From Paraescarpia echinospica (taxonomy: Eukaryota; Annelida; Polychaeta; Sabellida; Siboglinidae), in assembly GCA_020002185.1 (NCBI GenBank), contig JAHLWY010000237.1, positions 1 through 64,000 on the forward strand: DNA of 64,000 nucleotides, read 5' to 3'. Below, piece after piece: positions 22,979-32,936 of the stretch (positions within the stretch are counted from its first letter, which is position 1; each line of letters opens with the position of its first letter). The notes beneath the pieces were generated by a model, which had not been told where the DNA came from, searched no databases, and saw only the letters and a list, made by a program, of their open reading frames with translations. The translations under genes and the position numbers were made by a program.

Positions 22979-23773
22979 GATATGTGTACAAATAGTCTTC
23001 GAGCAGTAATTGCAGCATGGTTGAAAACTACCCCGAAATGTCTACATGGTATCCGATCGAACAGGTCTGTCAATGCGTGAAAAAAAGCGCCCTGATTCAT
23101 CCAGAGGACAGGATATCCACCATATAAGAATGTACCTTCATTTTGTGACATCGTACGCAATCAGTGTTACCTCCTTCACCCTTCTTGCATGTAATTTGTT
23201 GATGACCCCAAAAAAATAAAATCAAACCACAATAAATCACAATCTTCATTATCTATCTTACCATATAATATATATTTATGTGATACGAAATAAATTCAAA
23301 GCATGATATCTTGAGTTCCTTAGGCAAATTGTACAAACGTATTCACCTGGATAGATAATAGTTACAACTTCATACAGTAGGCGTACACATTCATAAGGCT
23401 ACTGGTGAGTGTCCATCGCATGGTTTAAACAAAATGAATTGTTTCACTTTACCGTGGGGGTTCACATCGGCCCGATCTCCCCTATATGATAATAACTCAT
23501 TCTACATTTGCTTCATTCGTTCCATTTTGTATTTTAATTGCACATAATGTACTCTTCTCGTTTTCCTTCTCTACCTAATGCTAAGAACATGTCGATCGTA
23601 TTCTAAATATACGTATAAGTGAGTATACTGTTCTTTGGAGTAAACCCGTTTCTTACATTGTAGAACGAAATGGATGACGTTGTTAAAGTGTGGAACACGC
23701 GCAGGATCCGACCAACACGAAACCAGAGGGCGCCACACGGTCGACTCATGCTCATGTATCATCTTCCCGAACT

Positions 23774-24228
23774 GGGGTAAGACCACATTTAAATTTTACA
23801 TAGGCGGCCATTATAACGTTTCCTTCATTTCCTACAAAATTTGACTAAAAATTGTCTTGAAAATTTCACAGCATATTTATCCTCCATTGACACAAGTGCT
23901 GTGGAAAACTCGTAAAATTCTCATACCTCAGTTTTCAGAAAAATCCACCCAAACCTGACACCCCTCAATTTCGCCCCAATCTGATGACGGATTTTGAAAT
24001 ATTGGAGCGTTCTGCAAAATAGGCACTGTGCGAATACGCGAGCGACTAGCGTATGTTTATTACTACCACGTGAAAGATGTAATGCAGTAGTACATTCAGT
24101 ATTCACTGGACTGACATGAGCCATGCCAAAGTGCTCGAAAAAAGTTCACACATGACACCAACACGGTGTTTTCAAGGGAACTCTTTCGGTGGGTAATGGC
24201 GGACGAATCCTTAATGTGGTCTTACCCC
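23774..24228. repeat. Terminal module 1 of the composite transposon
   Basis: 455 bases with 16-base inverted ends (GGGGTAAGACCACATT). It shares almost every base with 26293-26746, with only scattered single differences, for example ACCACGTG versus ACCTCGTG and GATGTAATG versus GATCTAATG. Confidence 0.95.
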
Positions 24229-26292
24229 AAATAGATCTCCTGAATCTTGCAAATCTTCACGAAAGTTAGATTTATATCAAGCTGTACATATAACTAGATT
24301 AACCACAAAGGGACATTTACACTGTCTCAATAACAATTAAAATATGCGTCATCAAACTGTGCACACCTCCAAGCTAAACACCGCCTTGAGTAGGTTTAAA
24401 CATGCTTATTCGGTACTTTATATTACATTCGACGTTTGCCTGATATGAATGGTACTGAACACAGCATACAGGCCAACACAGTATATTACCGATATGGGAA
24501 TAAAATATATAGAATATTAACGAAATATATTTTTTTGTAATTTTTCATAAAATGTTGTGTTTTTTCGCAAAAAATACACAAAATCATTATTTTAAGCAGC
24601 ATTTAATTGGACATGCACGTTGCAAATCTTTACGAATTTTGTTATAACGTAATGCCCACAAACTATGCTAAATAATATGATGCAATCATGAACTATATGT
24701 CAATCGTGTACGACACCAGGAGGTGTCAAAAGCACAAGACAGGCATTTCAACAATATTCACAATATTGATAGGCACAGAGGCGTCTTTTGATGGTAACTA
24801 CAATTATATTGTAGATAACGGGCTAAATTGCTGGGTGTAAATTGAGGTATATACATAGTACATTATGAAACCAAAACTGGGTTGCCCAGTGGAAAGTATA
24901 TCTTGCGTCACACAAATTGTCATCCTAACCCCCCTTAAAATACCCATACTTTTACACAGGCGCAGATCTCTGCTTGATACAGAGTGTCCAAACATCGCCA
25001 CACGTCAATTACTTGGCCAGTATATATTTCGCTGATGTACACACATTATTGGAAACAAGAGATACTACTGGCAAAATAGTTATTTTCAGAAAGAAACAAA
25101 CGTTTGATAAGGACATCCAAGACACGTGATAAAGGTTGCTGACAGTTGTGGCACCCAGTATCTCTCCAAGCACATCAACGAGTCCATTGTCCTAATCATG
25201 TTTTATTCAAACATCGCCAAATTCTTACAAGGGTACCAACAAACATTTCTGATGTTAAATATATGGATATAACGTACACAATACCAGTGATAAAAGCAGC
25301 TTCTTGTCAGACTTAGTTGACGTCAGCCTACAGTTAGTTTAATCTGTCTTGCCTTGTGCAAACTTCGGTATGATTCAGTTATATTACAGCTGAAAAGTAC
25401 ATGATCGTTGAAAATGATAGCATGCCAGTCCATGTACACAACTTCAACATATGACACTTCTCTTAGGTGACCAGTTTTAATTTTTATGGCTAAAAATGAA
25501 CTAATTCGGATCATTGCGGTCGCTGCATATTTGGAGAGTCACACACTGTTATGATATTCTCTGTTACATTCGGGGTATATTTATGTAGATTCTCAATTGT
25601 TCTTCTTGTCTCAATTAGTGTATGTATGTTGCTATAAAAAATAGGTGCTATATTGCCTGATTAGTAGACGTGTGTGTACAACTTGCTTCCTATGGTGGCC
25701 AACATTTCACTAAAATTACGGCCGCGTTAGGGGGGGGTGGTGGAATCAAAATGTTGCCTGCTTGCCAATTATTGCTTATTGTGCGATCCAAGTATGATAT
25801 ATATTAGTGCCATATAATTATGAAGGACAAGTTGGAACAGCAGAAACACCCACATTAGTATTGGGGTTAAGAAACACGCATTTATAGATGTTGCTTACAA
25901 AAATATAAATGATATAACTAAGGCGAAATTCATCCTACTGGAAATATGTCAATATTGTTGCACATGATGGAGATTTAAAAGAAACTCCACACCCTGACAC
26001 ATATACACTTATTACACAAGCTTTTGTGGTACTCAGTATCGTAGAACATGCTTGGAATGTACTTTTTAATTTTCACACCACCAAAATTATCACTTTATTT
26101 TCCATGTATATCACCTAATAACTGGCTTATTAATTACTTTTAAAACTTCTTTTAGATGTAATACTAACGGTATGCAATAGCTGCACAGTATTCCGGTCTA
26201 CACCAACTTTCAAATACAGCCGAAAAACCGTCACCCGTCGCTCAAATCACATTTTGGTAGTTTTTGTAATAAAACAGGCGTATTTCTAATTT
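24229..26292. other. Core of the composite transposon, no recognised gene
   Basis: All six frames are short. The longest minus frames (65 and 63 codons) show no domain. The content is AT-rich with no internal array. If this was once an autonomous element, its gene is gone. Confidence 0.5.
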
Positions 26293-26746
26293 GGGGTAAG
26301 ACCACATTTAAATTTTACATAGGCGGCCATTATAACGTTTCCTTCATTTCCTGCAAAATTTGACTAAAAATTTTCTTGAAAATTTCACAGCATATTTATC
26401 CTCCATTGACACAAGTGCTGTGGAAAACTCGTAAAATTCTCATACTTCAGTTTTCAGAAAAATCCACCCAAACCTGACACCCCTCAATTTCGCCCCAATC
26501 TGATGACGGATTTTGAAATATTGGTGCGTTCTGCAAAATAGGCACTGTGCGAATACGCGAGCGACTAGCGTATGTTTATTGCTACCTCGTGAAAGATCTA
26601 ATGCAGTAGTACATTCAGTATTCACTGGACTGACATGAGCCATGCCAAATGCTCGAAAAAAATTCACACATGACACCAACACGGTGTTTTCAAGGGCACT
26701 CTTTCGGTGGGTAATGGCGGACGAATCCTTAATGTGGTCTTACCCC
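26293..26746. repeat. Terminal module 2 of the composite transposon
   Basis: Direct repeat of 23774-24228. Its right inverted end abuts the resumed pseudogene exon. A 108-codon plus frame that starts inside this module (26642) and continues into the exon is a chance join. Confidence 0.95.
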
Positions 26747-26968
26747 AACTGTTCGAAACAGAGATTTCACTGTGCGGTCAGTCGCGACGACATCGCCCTC
26801 TGTGAGCAGGAGATCACAAGAAAGAGTGCATACCCGTGCGACAAAGATGTCTTTGAACCGTGCTGCATATTGATGGAAGAGAGCAACTTGGTCAATGGTC
26901 CGTTAGATGCGTATGAAGCAGTAGATCTTTACGTTTCTCTGCGAAAGGACATCCTTGCCATCATTTAG

Positions 26969-27200
26969 ATGACTATAGGCCTACACACGTGTGGTTTACC
27001 TGAGCAGATGTACTGCACAAAAACCCTTAGGGACCATCCATAAATGTTGTTATTCTCAAAGCGTGAACTCTGGGTGATATGTACAGATGTGAAGTTTTAA
27101 ACGTTCTACACTATAGTGTAACATAGTTTTATATTGCCTGTCATAATACATACTTATCTGACATAGATATATGGACTGATATTATATGGACGTATATTTG

Positions 27201-27233
<33 letters not shown>

Positions 27234-27619
27234 TCTCCCTCACTCCCTCCCTCCCTGCCTGCCTGCCTCTCTCTCTCTCTCTCTCTCTCTCTATGTATAA
27301 TATAATGGTAATATGTGAAGTATTACATATTTGCTTCCATAAATACAGTATAAAATAACTTTCTGTACATTACTCTATGCATTCTTCTAATACGACTACA
27401 TCCAATATCCTTAAAATGCAAGTTGCAAACATTTTCATTTCTCAGAAATTAAATACTACAGAACACACATTCCTTGTAGCATAACATACTTTTTTTAATT
27501 TCGAAGTAGGTTCACTGAGGTACCATCTGGCAATGGAATGAATTCTTTCATATCACTTCACCAATAATTAAACTATTATTGTACTATTATTATTATGTGC
27601 ACGTGTGCGTTCATGACAT
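26969..27619. other. Spacer with a CT-rich microsatellite
   Basis: No gene. At 27200-27292 there is an interrupted CT microsatellite with CCCT, CCTC and GCCT variants in the middle. Confidence 0.8.
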
Positions 27620-27960
27620 AACCAGGGGCGAGTCCAAAGAAGGTAGTCTGGGTGGTGGCCAAAACCCTCCGCTATAGATAGGATTAGCCCCCGAATATTT
27701 AGGAAATTGTTGGATATTGTGTTACAATTTGTGTTTGTGGGGGGGGGGCTGAAAACAAGTTTAGCTCCCCAAATTTTGGGTGCTTTTGTTGACAAGCCTC
27801 AAGGAGGGTGCAAATTGAGGTTTTGAGATAGCCGGAAGAACTGAAGACATTTCGAACGCGGTGGCAAACATTTTTCAACAGCACCCCCCTCATCCGACAA
27901 CGGAAGGCAAAGTGGTGCTCCAGTTTTGGTTTCAGCCCCCCAATGTTAATTTCGTTCTGG
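27620..27960. repeat. G-rich dispersed repeat, copy 2
   Basis: Shares with 18236-18490 the words ATAGGATTAGCCCC, AATATTTAGGAA, TAGCTCCCCAAA and CCTCAAGG-GGGTGCA in similar order. It contains a G10 run near 27739. Non-coding, family unknown. Confidence 0.5.
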
Positions 27961-28049
27961 CTTCAATGTTAATGAACATAATTTATTCTACTAATACAAT
28001 ATTTTGTTTGTAATGAATTCAAAATACAGTTATGTAATTGGACTTAGCC

Positions 28050-29216
28050 CAGGGTTGGGGCCGAAGTACTCATTACTCGAGTACTGATTTTTCACAAAGT
28101 ACTTGTTACTCGTACTTTTACTCGTATATATTAAAGTACTCGTACTCGTTAAAAATATGAGTATTTACGAATACTTTGGGAATACTCTGGGAATACTTTG
28201 TGTTTTATGATAACATCATGTATTATGATCTTCAGTACAAATATCTCATATTTTGCACTGATGTCATGATATCCTCATTGTATAAGAGCTCTGGGTTGTC
28301 ATGAACACTGTTTACTGACTGGTTCAGATCACTTGAACAAGACTGGGAGACAGGACTGACCATCACATCAATGACCTATATTGGCACTTGAATGTCAAAT
28401 AAACCCACAATGGCTTCAAACAGTCTCCACACTGAGTAGGCCTGACCAGCTGGTGTTGTCTAATCCAGTCATACAGTCAGAAACTGTCTTCCCTTTGAAG
28501 ATCTGCCACATCTCTTGAAAGGCATAGCTGTTTACAATCACAGTCAACAGGCTCAAGGCTGCATGGGTGAATGAAATAGGGTTAGGTGGAATGGGGACCC
28601 AGGTGCAATGCTCAGGTGTAGGTCGGAATGTTCATACGCTGCAACATGGTCAGATAACTAGCTAAAAACTAGTGAAAAGACACTGAATGAAGTCAATGAA
28701 CACTGATGATTGCTGCTGCCAAATCAAGCAAATGGTTTTAACGGAATGGACATTTTGATATGCTGCAAAATAAACTTACAAAGCTTTCTTTTGGTTTCTG
28801 TTACTCTTTCTCGCTACTAATAATATCAGTCAAATTAATCTAAACACCAGTTGATTGAAACAGCTAGAACATCAATATATAATTCTTATAGGATCTGCAC
28901 ATGCTTCTCGGGCCTTCATCCAAGATCAGATTTCTACCAGTCCAAATTTGTTTTGGTGTTACCAAATTTGTCAGAATGTGTGACTGCGCAGCTGGAGGAG
29001 CAGTTGGACACACGATTAACGAAACATATATTAAGTATTTGTGCACGATTACTTTCAAAAGTACCCATAGGAGTACTTTCAAAAGTAATTGTACAAGTAC
29101 TTTCAAAAGTAATTGTACAAGTACTTTCAAAAGTAATCGTACTCATTACTCAAGTACTCTCTCAGATGAAGTACTCGTTACTTGAGTACTTTAGTCGGGT
29201 ACTCGCCCCGACCCTG
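28050..29216. mobile_element. Non-autonomous hAT transposon, 1167 bp, 8-bp target duplication
   Basis: The element begins CAGGGTTGGGGCCGAAGTAC at 28050 and ends GGTACTCGCCCCGACCCTG at 29216, inverted ends of the hAT form CAGGG. ACTTAGCC lies directly outside both ends (28042-28049 and 29217-29224), a perfect 8-base target duplication as hAT elements make. Subterminal DNA is packed with AGTACTT and AAGTACT words on both sides, including a tandem GTACTTTCAAAAGTAATTGT near 29065-29135. The interior has no intact transposase. The 123-codon plus frame and overlapping minus frames at 28850-29220 are translations of the repeats. It is mobilised, if at all, by a transposase from elsewhere. Confidence 0.92.
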
Positions 29217-29531
29217 ACTTAGCCACAGACAATTCTGTGTATATTTATAGAGTATACAAACTGGAAAAAATTCCTTCTCTTGTCTGACAGGCTCTGTGTT
29301 GAATTTGGCATAGGCACACAATATTTTACAATTTATATTTTAAACAAACAAACAAACAAAAAACTGTTAGTTAATACAGTTACTTGCCCCTTCTGCAAAT
29401 GGCTGCCTGAGTCAGAAGGTGACAAGGGTGGAGAGTTCAGGGGTGCTAAGTGGGTTGCATGCACAGAGTAAAATCTTGACCTCTCGATGCAACAGAACAG
29501 GATAAAAATAAAACACAATAAAAATAGTGGT

Positions 29532-29706
29532 TGTCATGTATCAGGATCGTTATAACTGGTACGTTATACAGCTACTTACTACAGTGAGCTCTTACACCGT
29601 TGATGGTAATAAAGGGTTGTTGTCTTCCGGTCAAATTCGAGTTGCCCATGTCTAGTGTTTCCAGTACCAATTAAACAAGCAATATGCTGCTTTATAAAGC
29701 ATAACA
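29532..29706 (+). repeat. 5' LTR of the Gypsy element
   Basis: 175 bases, TGTCATGTATCAGG to AAAGCATAACA. It differs from the 3' LTR at four positions (AAT/AGT, CCC/CAC, TAC/TTC, CTT/CAT contexts). It is short for a Gypsy LTR and contains no obvious TATA box. ATTAAA near 29677 could serve as polyadenylation signal. Confidence 0.95.
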
Positions 29707-29718
29707 TGGTGTCAGAAG
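29707..29718 (+). promoter_or_regulatory. Primer binding site of the Gypsy element
   Basis: TGGTGTCAGAAG follows the 5' LTR directly. TGG is the expected complement of a tRNA CCA end. I do not assign the tRNA. Confidence 0.7.
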
Positions 29719-29845
29719 TCAAACTACACAAACTATTAGGGTAGGATGTGTTGGTCGGAAAAACTGTGTTGGTGAAGTTTGAAGTGACGACTAAAAATTT
29801 AACTGAACTGTGTCAAAACGTCGAGTCACTGTCAACGACTGAAAA

Positions 29846-30958
29846 ATGGAATTTTTCAAGCCACCAAGTAGTATTGCGTTCGATGCCAGCAACTTAGATG
29901 AGGCATGGAGAAGTTGGGAGCAGCAGTTTAGGACATTTTACACAGCGTATGAATTGAACAAGAAGCCTAAAGCTGTCCAAGTGGCCATACTACTACATAC
30001 TGCTGGACCGGAAGCCCAGGAAGTATTCAACCAGTTTGAGTTCAAACCAGCAGGACCTGCTAACGTCCCACCAGCAGAAGATAGAGACAACTGGGAAACG
30101 GTGCTAGACAAATTCCGTCACTACTGCAAACCACGTAAAAATACAGTTTACGAACGATATTGTTTCTGGTCTCGCAATCAAGGCAATGGGGATCAAGTGG
30201 ATCAGTGGATCAAGGACTTGAGAATGAAAGCTAAAATGTGTGAATTTGGTGACCAGGAGGATCTGATGATCCGTGACAAGATAGTGTTCAGCGTCAATGA
30301 CGAGCGTGTTAAAGAGAGACTTTTGAGAGAGTCAGATCTGTCGCTAGCTAAGGCATTAGATGTGTGCCATGCAGCCGAGACGACAAGAGCGCAACTGAAG
30401 GTCATGGCGTCTGAAGGAAAGCCAGAAGCTAAAGTGAATGTAGTGAAGCAGAGATCTCATTCAAGCACGTTTAGCAAGGGCTCCCATGCAGATTGCAGGG
30501 GTATCAAGGGAACTAACAATGACACTAGGGGTGGTTATAATAGTACACCGAGACCACGGGCTACACAGGGAAGCATTCACTGCAAATTCTGTAGCAGGTC
30601 ACACCCACCAAAGTCATGCCCTGCGTACGGTAAACAGTGTAACCGTTGCAAGGGGTGGAACCACTTCGCAGAAATGTGCGAACACCACCGCACTGCTACA
30701 GTCGATAGGAAGGTGCGGATGGTGAACAATGAACAATGTGAGAGTAATGAATGTCTGTATCTGGGTTCGTTATTCTTGGACGTGCATGCACACACTACTC
30801 ATGATGATGACTGGATGACGAAGATGATGATTGGCAGCCAGCAGATAAGCTTCAAGTTGGACACTGGCGCACAGGCGAATGTGTTGCCTATGACGATCTA
30901 CGAGACACTAAAGCCGAATGCAGCCTTGCAGCCTACAAAGATCGGCATTCGTGAATGA
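29846..30958 (+). CDS. Gypsy gag and start of protease
   Basis: 370 codons starting MEFFKPPSSIAFDAS. Residues 1-190 are the capsid-like part with DEAWRSWEQQFRTF and WSRNQGNGDQVDQWIKDLR. Two zinc knuckles follow, CKFCSRSHPPKSC (246-258, spacing C2C3H4C) and CNRCKGWNHFAEMC (265-278, C2C4H4C), which bind the element RNA. The retropepsin active site is FKLDTGAQANVL (DTG at 339-341). The frame stops in mid-protease at 30956-30958. The rest of the protease continues in another frame from about 30935, so the break is a mutation rather than the usual gag-pol junction. No slippery site is apparent there. Confidence 0.9.
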   Translation: MEFFKPPSSIAFDASNLDEAWRSWEQQFRTFYTAYELNKKPKAVQVAILLHTAGPEAQEVFNQFEFKPAGPANVPPAEDRDNWETVLDKFRHYCKPRKNTVYERYCFWSRNQGNGDQVDQWIKDLRMKAKMCEFGDQEDLMIRDKIVFSVNDERVKERLLRESDLSLAKALDVCHAAETTRAQLKVMASEGKPEAKVNVVKQRSHSSTFSKGSHADCRGIKGTNNDTRGGYNSTPRPRATQGSIHCKFCSRSHPPKSCPAYGKQCNRCKGWNHFAEMCEHHRTATVDRKVRMVNNEQCESNECLYLGSLFLDVHAHTTHDDDWMTKMMIGSQQISFKLDTGAQANVLPMTIYETLKPNAALQPTKIGIRE

Positions 30959-32936
30959 CGTCAAAGTGAAGCCAGCCGGCACGGTCAAGCTTCTGTGCAT
31001 ACCAGAGAACGCGGACAAACCGACACTGATCGAGTTCTTTGTCACTACGCACACCAATGTGCCACTACTTGGATGTCGAGCGTGCGAGTCATTGGGACTT
31101 GTCAAACGAGTGGGCGAGATGTCGCGTGAGAAGCCACTAACGAGTGACACTCTGATGAACGAATATGAAGACGTGTTCACTGGAGTTGGAGAACTTGAGC
31201 ATCCGTATCATATCGAGCTGAAAGAGGACGTACAGCCGGTAGTCCAGGCAACCAGGAAACTTCCATACACCAGAGTGGATAGTTTAAAGAAGGCTCTAGA
31301 CAAGTTAGAGAGGGATGGAATCGTCGCAGATGTAGAACAACCTACACCATGGGTGAATAACTTGGTCATAACGGAGAAGCGGAATGGATCGTTGAGATTA
31401 TGTCTTGACCCGAAACCACTCAATAGAGCGATTAAGCGTGAACATTTCGAGATCCCGACTCCTGAGGATGTGCAGTCGCGTCTAGCTGGAAATAAAGTAT
31501 TTTCAGTGATAGATATGTCGATGGCGTACTGGCACGTCAGACTGTCAGATGAGTCCAGTTACCTCTGCACGTTCCACACGCCATGGGGCAGAAAAAGGTT
31601 TCTGCGCATGCCGTTTGGCATCAGTTCAGCCAGTGAAGTACTGCAGAAACGCATGCTACTAACGTTTGGTGACATCAAAGGAGCGTACGTGATAGCCGAT
31701 GACATCATCGTCGCGGGGGGTGATGAACAAGATCACGATGCCATCATGCGTGCTGTTTTCCAGAGGGCAAGAGAACGAAACGTGAAGTTCAACTCGTCAA
31801 AAGTGCAGTTGAAGGTCAATGAGGTGTTGTACATGGGACATATAGTATCGGAAGCAGGCCTCAGCCCAGACCCTAGCAAAGTGAGAGCCATCGTCGATAT
31901 GCCACTGCCTGAGGACAAGCGCGCAGTCCTGAGGTTTCTGAACGTTGTGAAGTATCAGGCAAAGTTTATCCCGCGAGAGTCGCACATCACTGGTCCTCTA
32001 CGTGCGCTGCTGAAAGAGGACGCGGCGTGGTGTTGGACACAAGAGCATACAGATGCAGTGAACGAGTTGAAGACAATTCTAAGCAGTTTGCCAGTGCTGA
32101 GGTTCTACGACGTGAACAAACCAGTAACGTTGCAGTCGGACGCGTCAAAGAGTGGACTAGGGGCGTGTCTTCTACAAGAAGGGCAGGTTGTTGCTTATGC
32201 GTCAAGGGCACTAGTCGGTGCAGAGCTACACTACGCACAGTTGGAGAAAGAACTGTTAGCGGTCGTTTTCGCGACTTCCAGGTTTCATCAGTACATTTAT
32301 GGCAAGGAAATCGAAGCGCAGACTGATCATAAGCCGCTTGAGATTATAATGAAGAAACCGATCGGAAACGCAACGGCACGCGTACAACGAATGATGTTGA
32401 AGCTACAGCGATACGAGATAAACCTGTCATATGTACCAGGGAAGCTGCTGTACGTAGCCGACGCTCTCTCACGTGCTTACATAGAGGGTGAGCCAGACAA
32501 TGAGCTCATTGACGATATTGAGATTATGGTCCACAGCTTTACAAAGAACTTCCCAGCAAGTACAGGGCGACTCGAGCAAATCCGAAGTGCTACAGCCAAT
32601 GACGTGACTCTTCAGCGACTACTTCAGGTCGTGATGAACGGCTGGCCAGAGTCGAAGGCAGCTGTACCAGAGCACGTGAGACCGTACTGGAACATGAGAG
32701 ATGAGATGAGTGCAGATGACGGACTCGTGTTTGCAGGCGAACGAATTGTCATTCCAGAGTCGATGAGGTCGGACATGCTGGAAGTGCTGCACGAACCACA
32801 CATGGGATGGAGAAGACGAAATCTCGAGCTAGATCAGCTATCTTCTGGCCGGGAATGTCCAGAGCAATCGAGGACACTGTATCGAGGTGCAAAACATGCC
32901 TACAGTTCGCCCGGAGTAATCAGAAGGAGCCGATGA
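30918..32936 (+). CDS. Gypsy pol: protease remainder, reverse transcriptase, RNase H
   Basis: 672 codons in the second frame. Residues 1-60 hold the rest of the protease (LLGCRACESLGLV). RT follows: LRLCLDPKPLNRAI, FSVIDMSMAYWHV, FLRMPFGISSASEV and the catalytic VIADDIIVAG near residue 257, where IADD stands for the more common YxDD or VxDD. RNase H follows, with LQSDASKSGLGACL near 405, then ELLAVVFATSRFHQYIYGKE and TDHKPLE. The tail reaches the integrase zinc-finger region (LEVLHEPHMG) and then leaves the true frame near 32800. It runs on as a spurious peptide to 32936. The enzyme would copy the element RNA in cytoplasmic particles if the frame were whole. Confidence 0.9.
   Translation: MQPCSLQRSAFVNDVKVKPAGTVKLLCIPENADKPTLIEFFVTTHTNVPLLGCRACESLGLVKRVGEMSREKPLTSDTLMNEYEDVFTGVGELEHPYHIELKEDVQPVVQATRKLPYTRVDSLKKALDKLERDGIVADVEQPTPWVNNLVITEKRNGSLRLCLDPKPLNRAIKREHFEIPTPEDVQSRLAGNKVFSVIDMSMAYWHVRLSDESSYLCTFHTPWGRKRFLRMPFGISSASEVLQKRMLLTFGDIKGAYVIADDIIVAGGDEQDHDAIMRAVFQRARERNVKFNSSKVQLKVNEVLYMGHIVSEAGLSPDPSKVRAIVDMPLPEDKRAVLRFLNVVKYQAKFIPRESHITGPLRALLKEDAAWCWTQEHTDAVNELKTILSSLPVLRFYDVNKPVTLQSDASKSGLGACLLQEGQVVAYASRALVGAELHYAQLEKELLAVVFATSRFHQYIYGKEIEAQTDHKPLEIIMKKPIGNATARVQRMMLKLQRYEINLSYVPGKLLYVADALSRAYIEGEPDNELIDDIEIMVHSFTKNFPASTGRLEQIRSATANDVTLQRLLQVVMNGWPESKAAVPEHVRPYWNMRDEMSADDGLVFAGERIVIPESMRSDMLEVLHEPHMGWRRRNLELDQLSSGRECPEQSRTLYRGAKHAYSSPGVIRRSR

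Larger units (their letters stand above)
23774..26746. mobile_element. Composite transposon: two 455-bp inverted-ended repeats around a 2.06-kb core
   Basis: Two directly repeated, nearly identical 455-base modules (23774-24228 and 26293-26746) each begin GGGGTAAGACCACATT and end AATGTGGTCTTACCCC. Each module therefore has its own inverted ends, and so does the whole 2973-base unit. The outer flanks are AACT on both sides (23770-23773 and 26747-26750), a 4-bp target duplication. The inner flanks are AAAT and ATTT, which do not match AACT. This supports transposition of the whole unit. It sits inside exon B of the integrase-like pseudogene. Removing it and one AACT restores a continuous exon at that point. 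The core codes for nothing I recognise. An LTR pair is an alternative, since TG...CA could be read at the edges, but the 16-base inverted ends and the lack of any retroelement gene argue against it. Confidence 0.75.
22366..26968 (+). pseudogene. Decayed integrase-core-like (DDE) gene, two exons plus transposon insertion
   Basis: Exon A (22366-22665, 100 codons) reads IRADHGTENGHVKQVQQFLR, then SENSFVYGRSTSNQRI and SGDFLDKCLIQFCF, ending at CAG/GTACGT. Exon B begins at 23664 after TTCTTACATTGTAG and reads DDVVKVWNTRRIRPTRNQRA. It is interrupted at 23773 by a transposon and resumes at 26751, with FHCAVSRDDIALCEQEI and AYEAVDLYVSLRKDIL to a stop at 26966-26968. This order matches a large integrase-core-like family expanded in fish, amphioxus and cnidarians: D-x-GTENG, then NQRIE-x-WW, then WNxxRIRPxRN, then a C-terminal Cys-containing tail. 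Two in-frame stops (22525-22527, where the catalytic Glu of NQRIE is expected, and 22561-22563) and a frameshift near 26763 show that it is dead. The upstream half is cut off by the repeat ending at 22365. Confidence 0.7.

Noticed and set aside
23774..26746. LTR retrotransposon with 457-base LTRs (TGGGG...CCCCA)
   Set aside because: The duplication fits GGGG...CCCC edges with AACT, each module has long inverted ends, and there is no primer site, purine tract or pol sequence in the core. It is kept as a composite DNA element, with the LTR reading as a weak alternative.
26642..26968. 108-codon frame as a complete small gene
   Set aside because: It starts inside the transposon module and continues into the pseudogene exon. 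Only the part after 26750 is real coding ancestry.
28851..29222. 123-codon plus frame and overlapping minus frames with VLSKVIVQ repeats
   Set aside because: They translate the AGTACTTTCAAAAGTAATTGT subterminal repeats of the hAT element.
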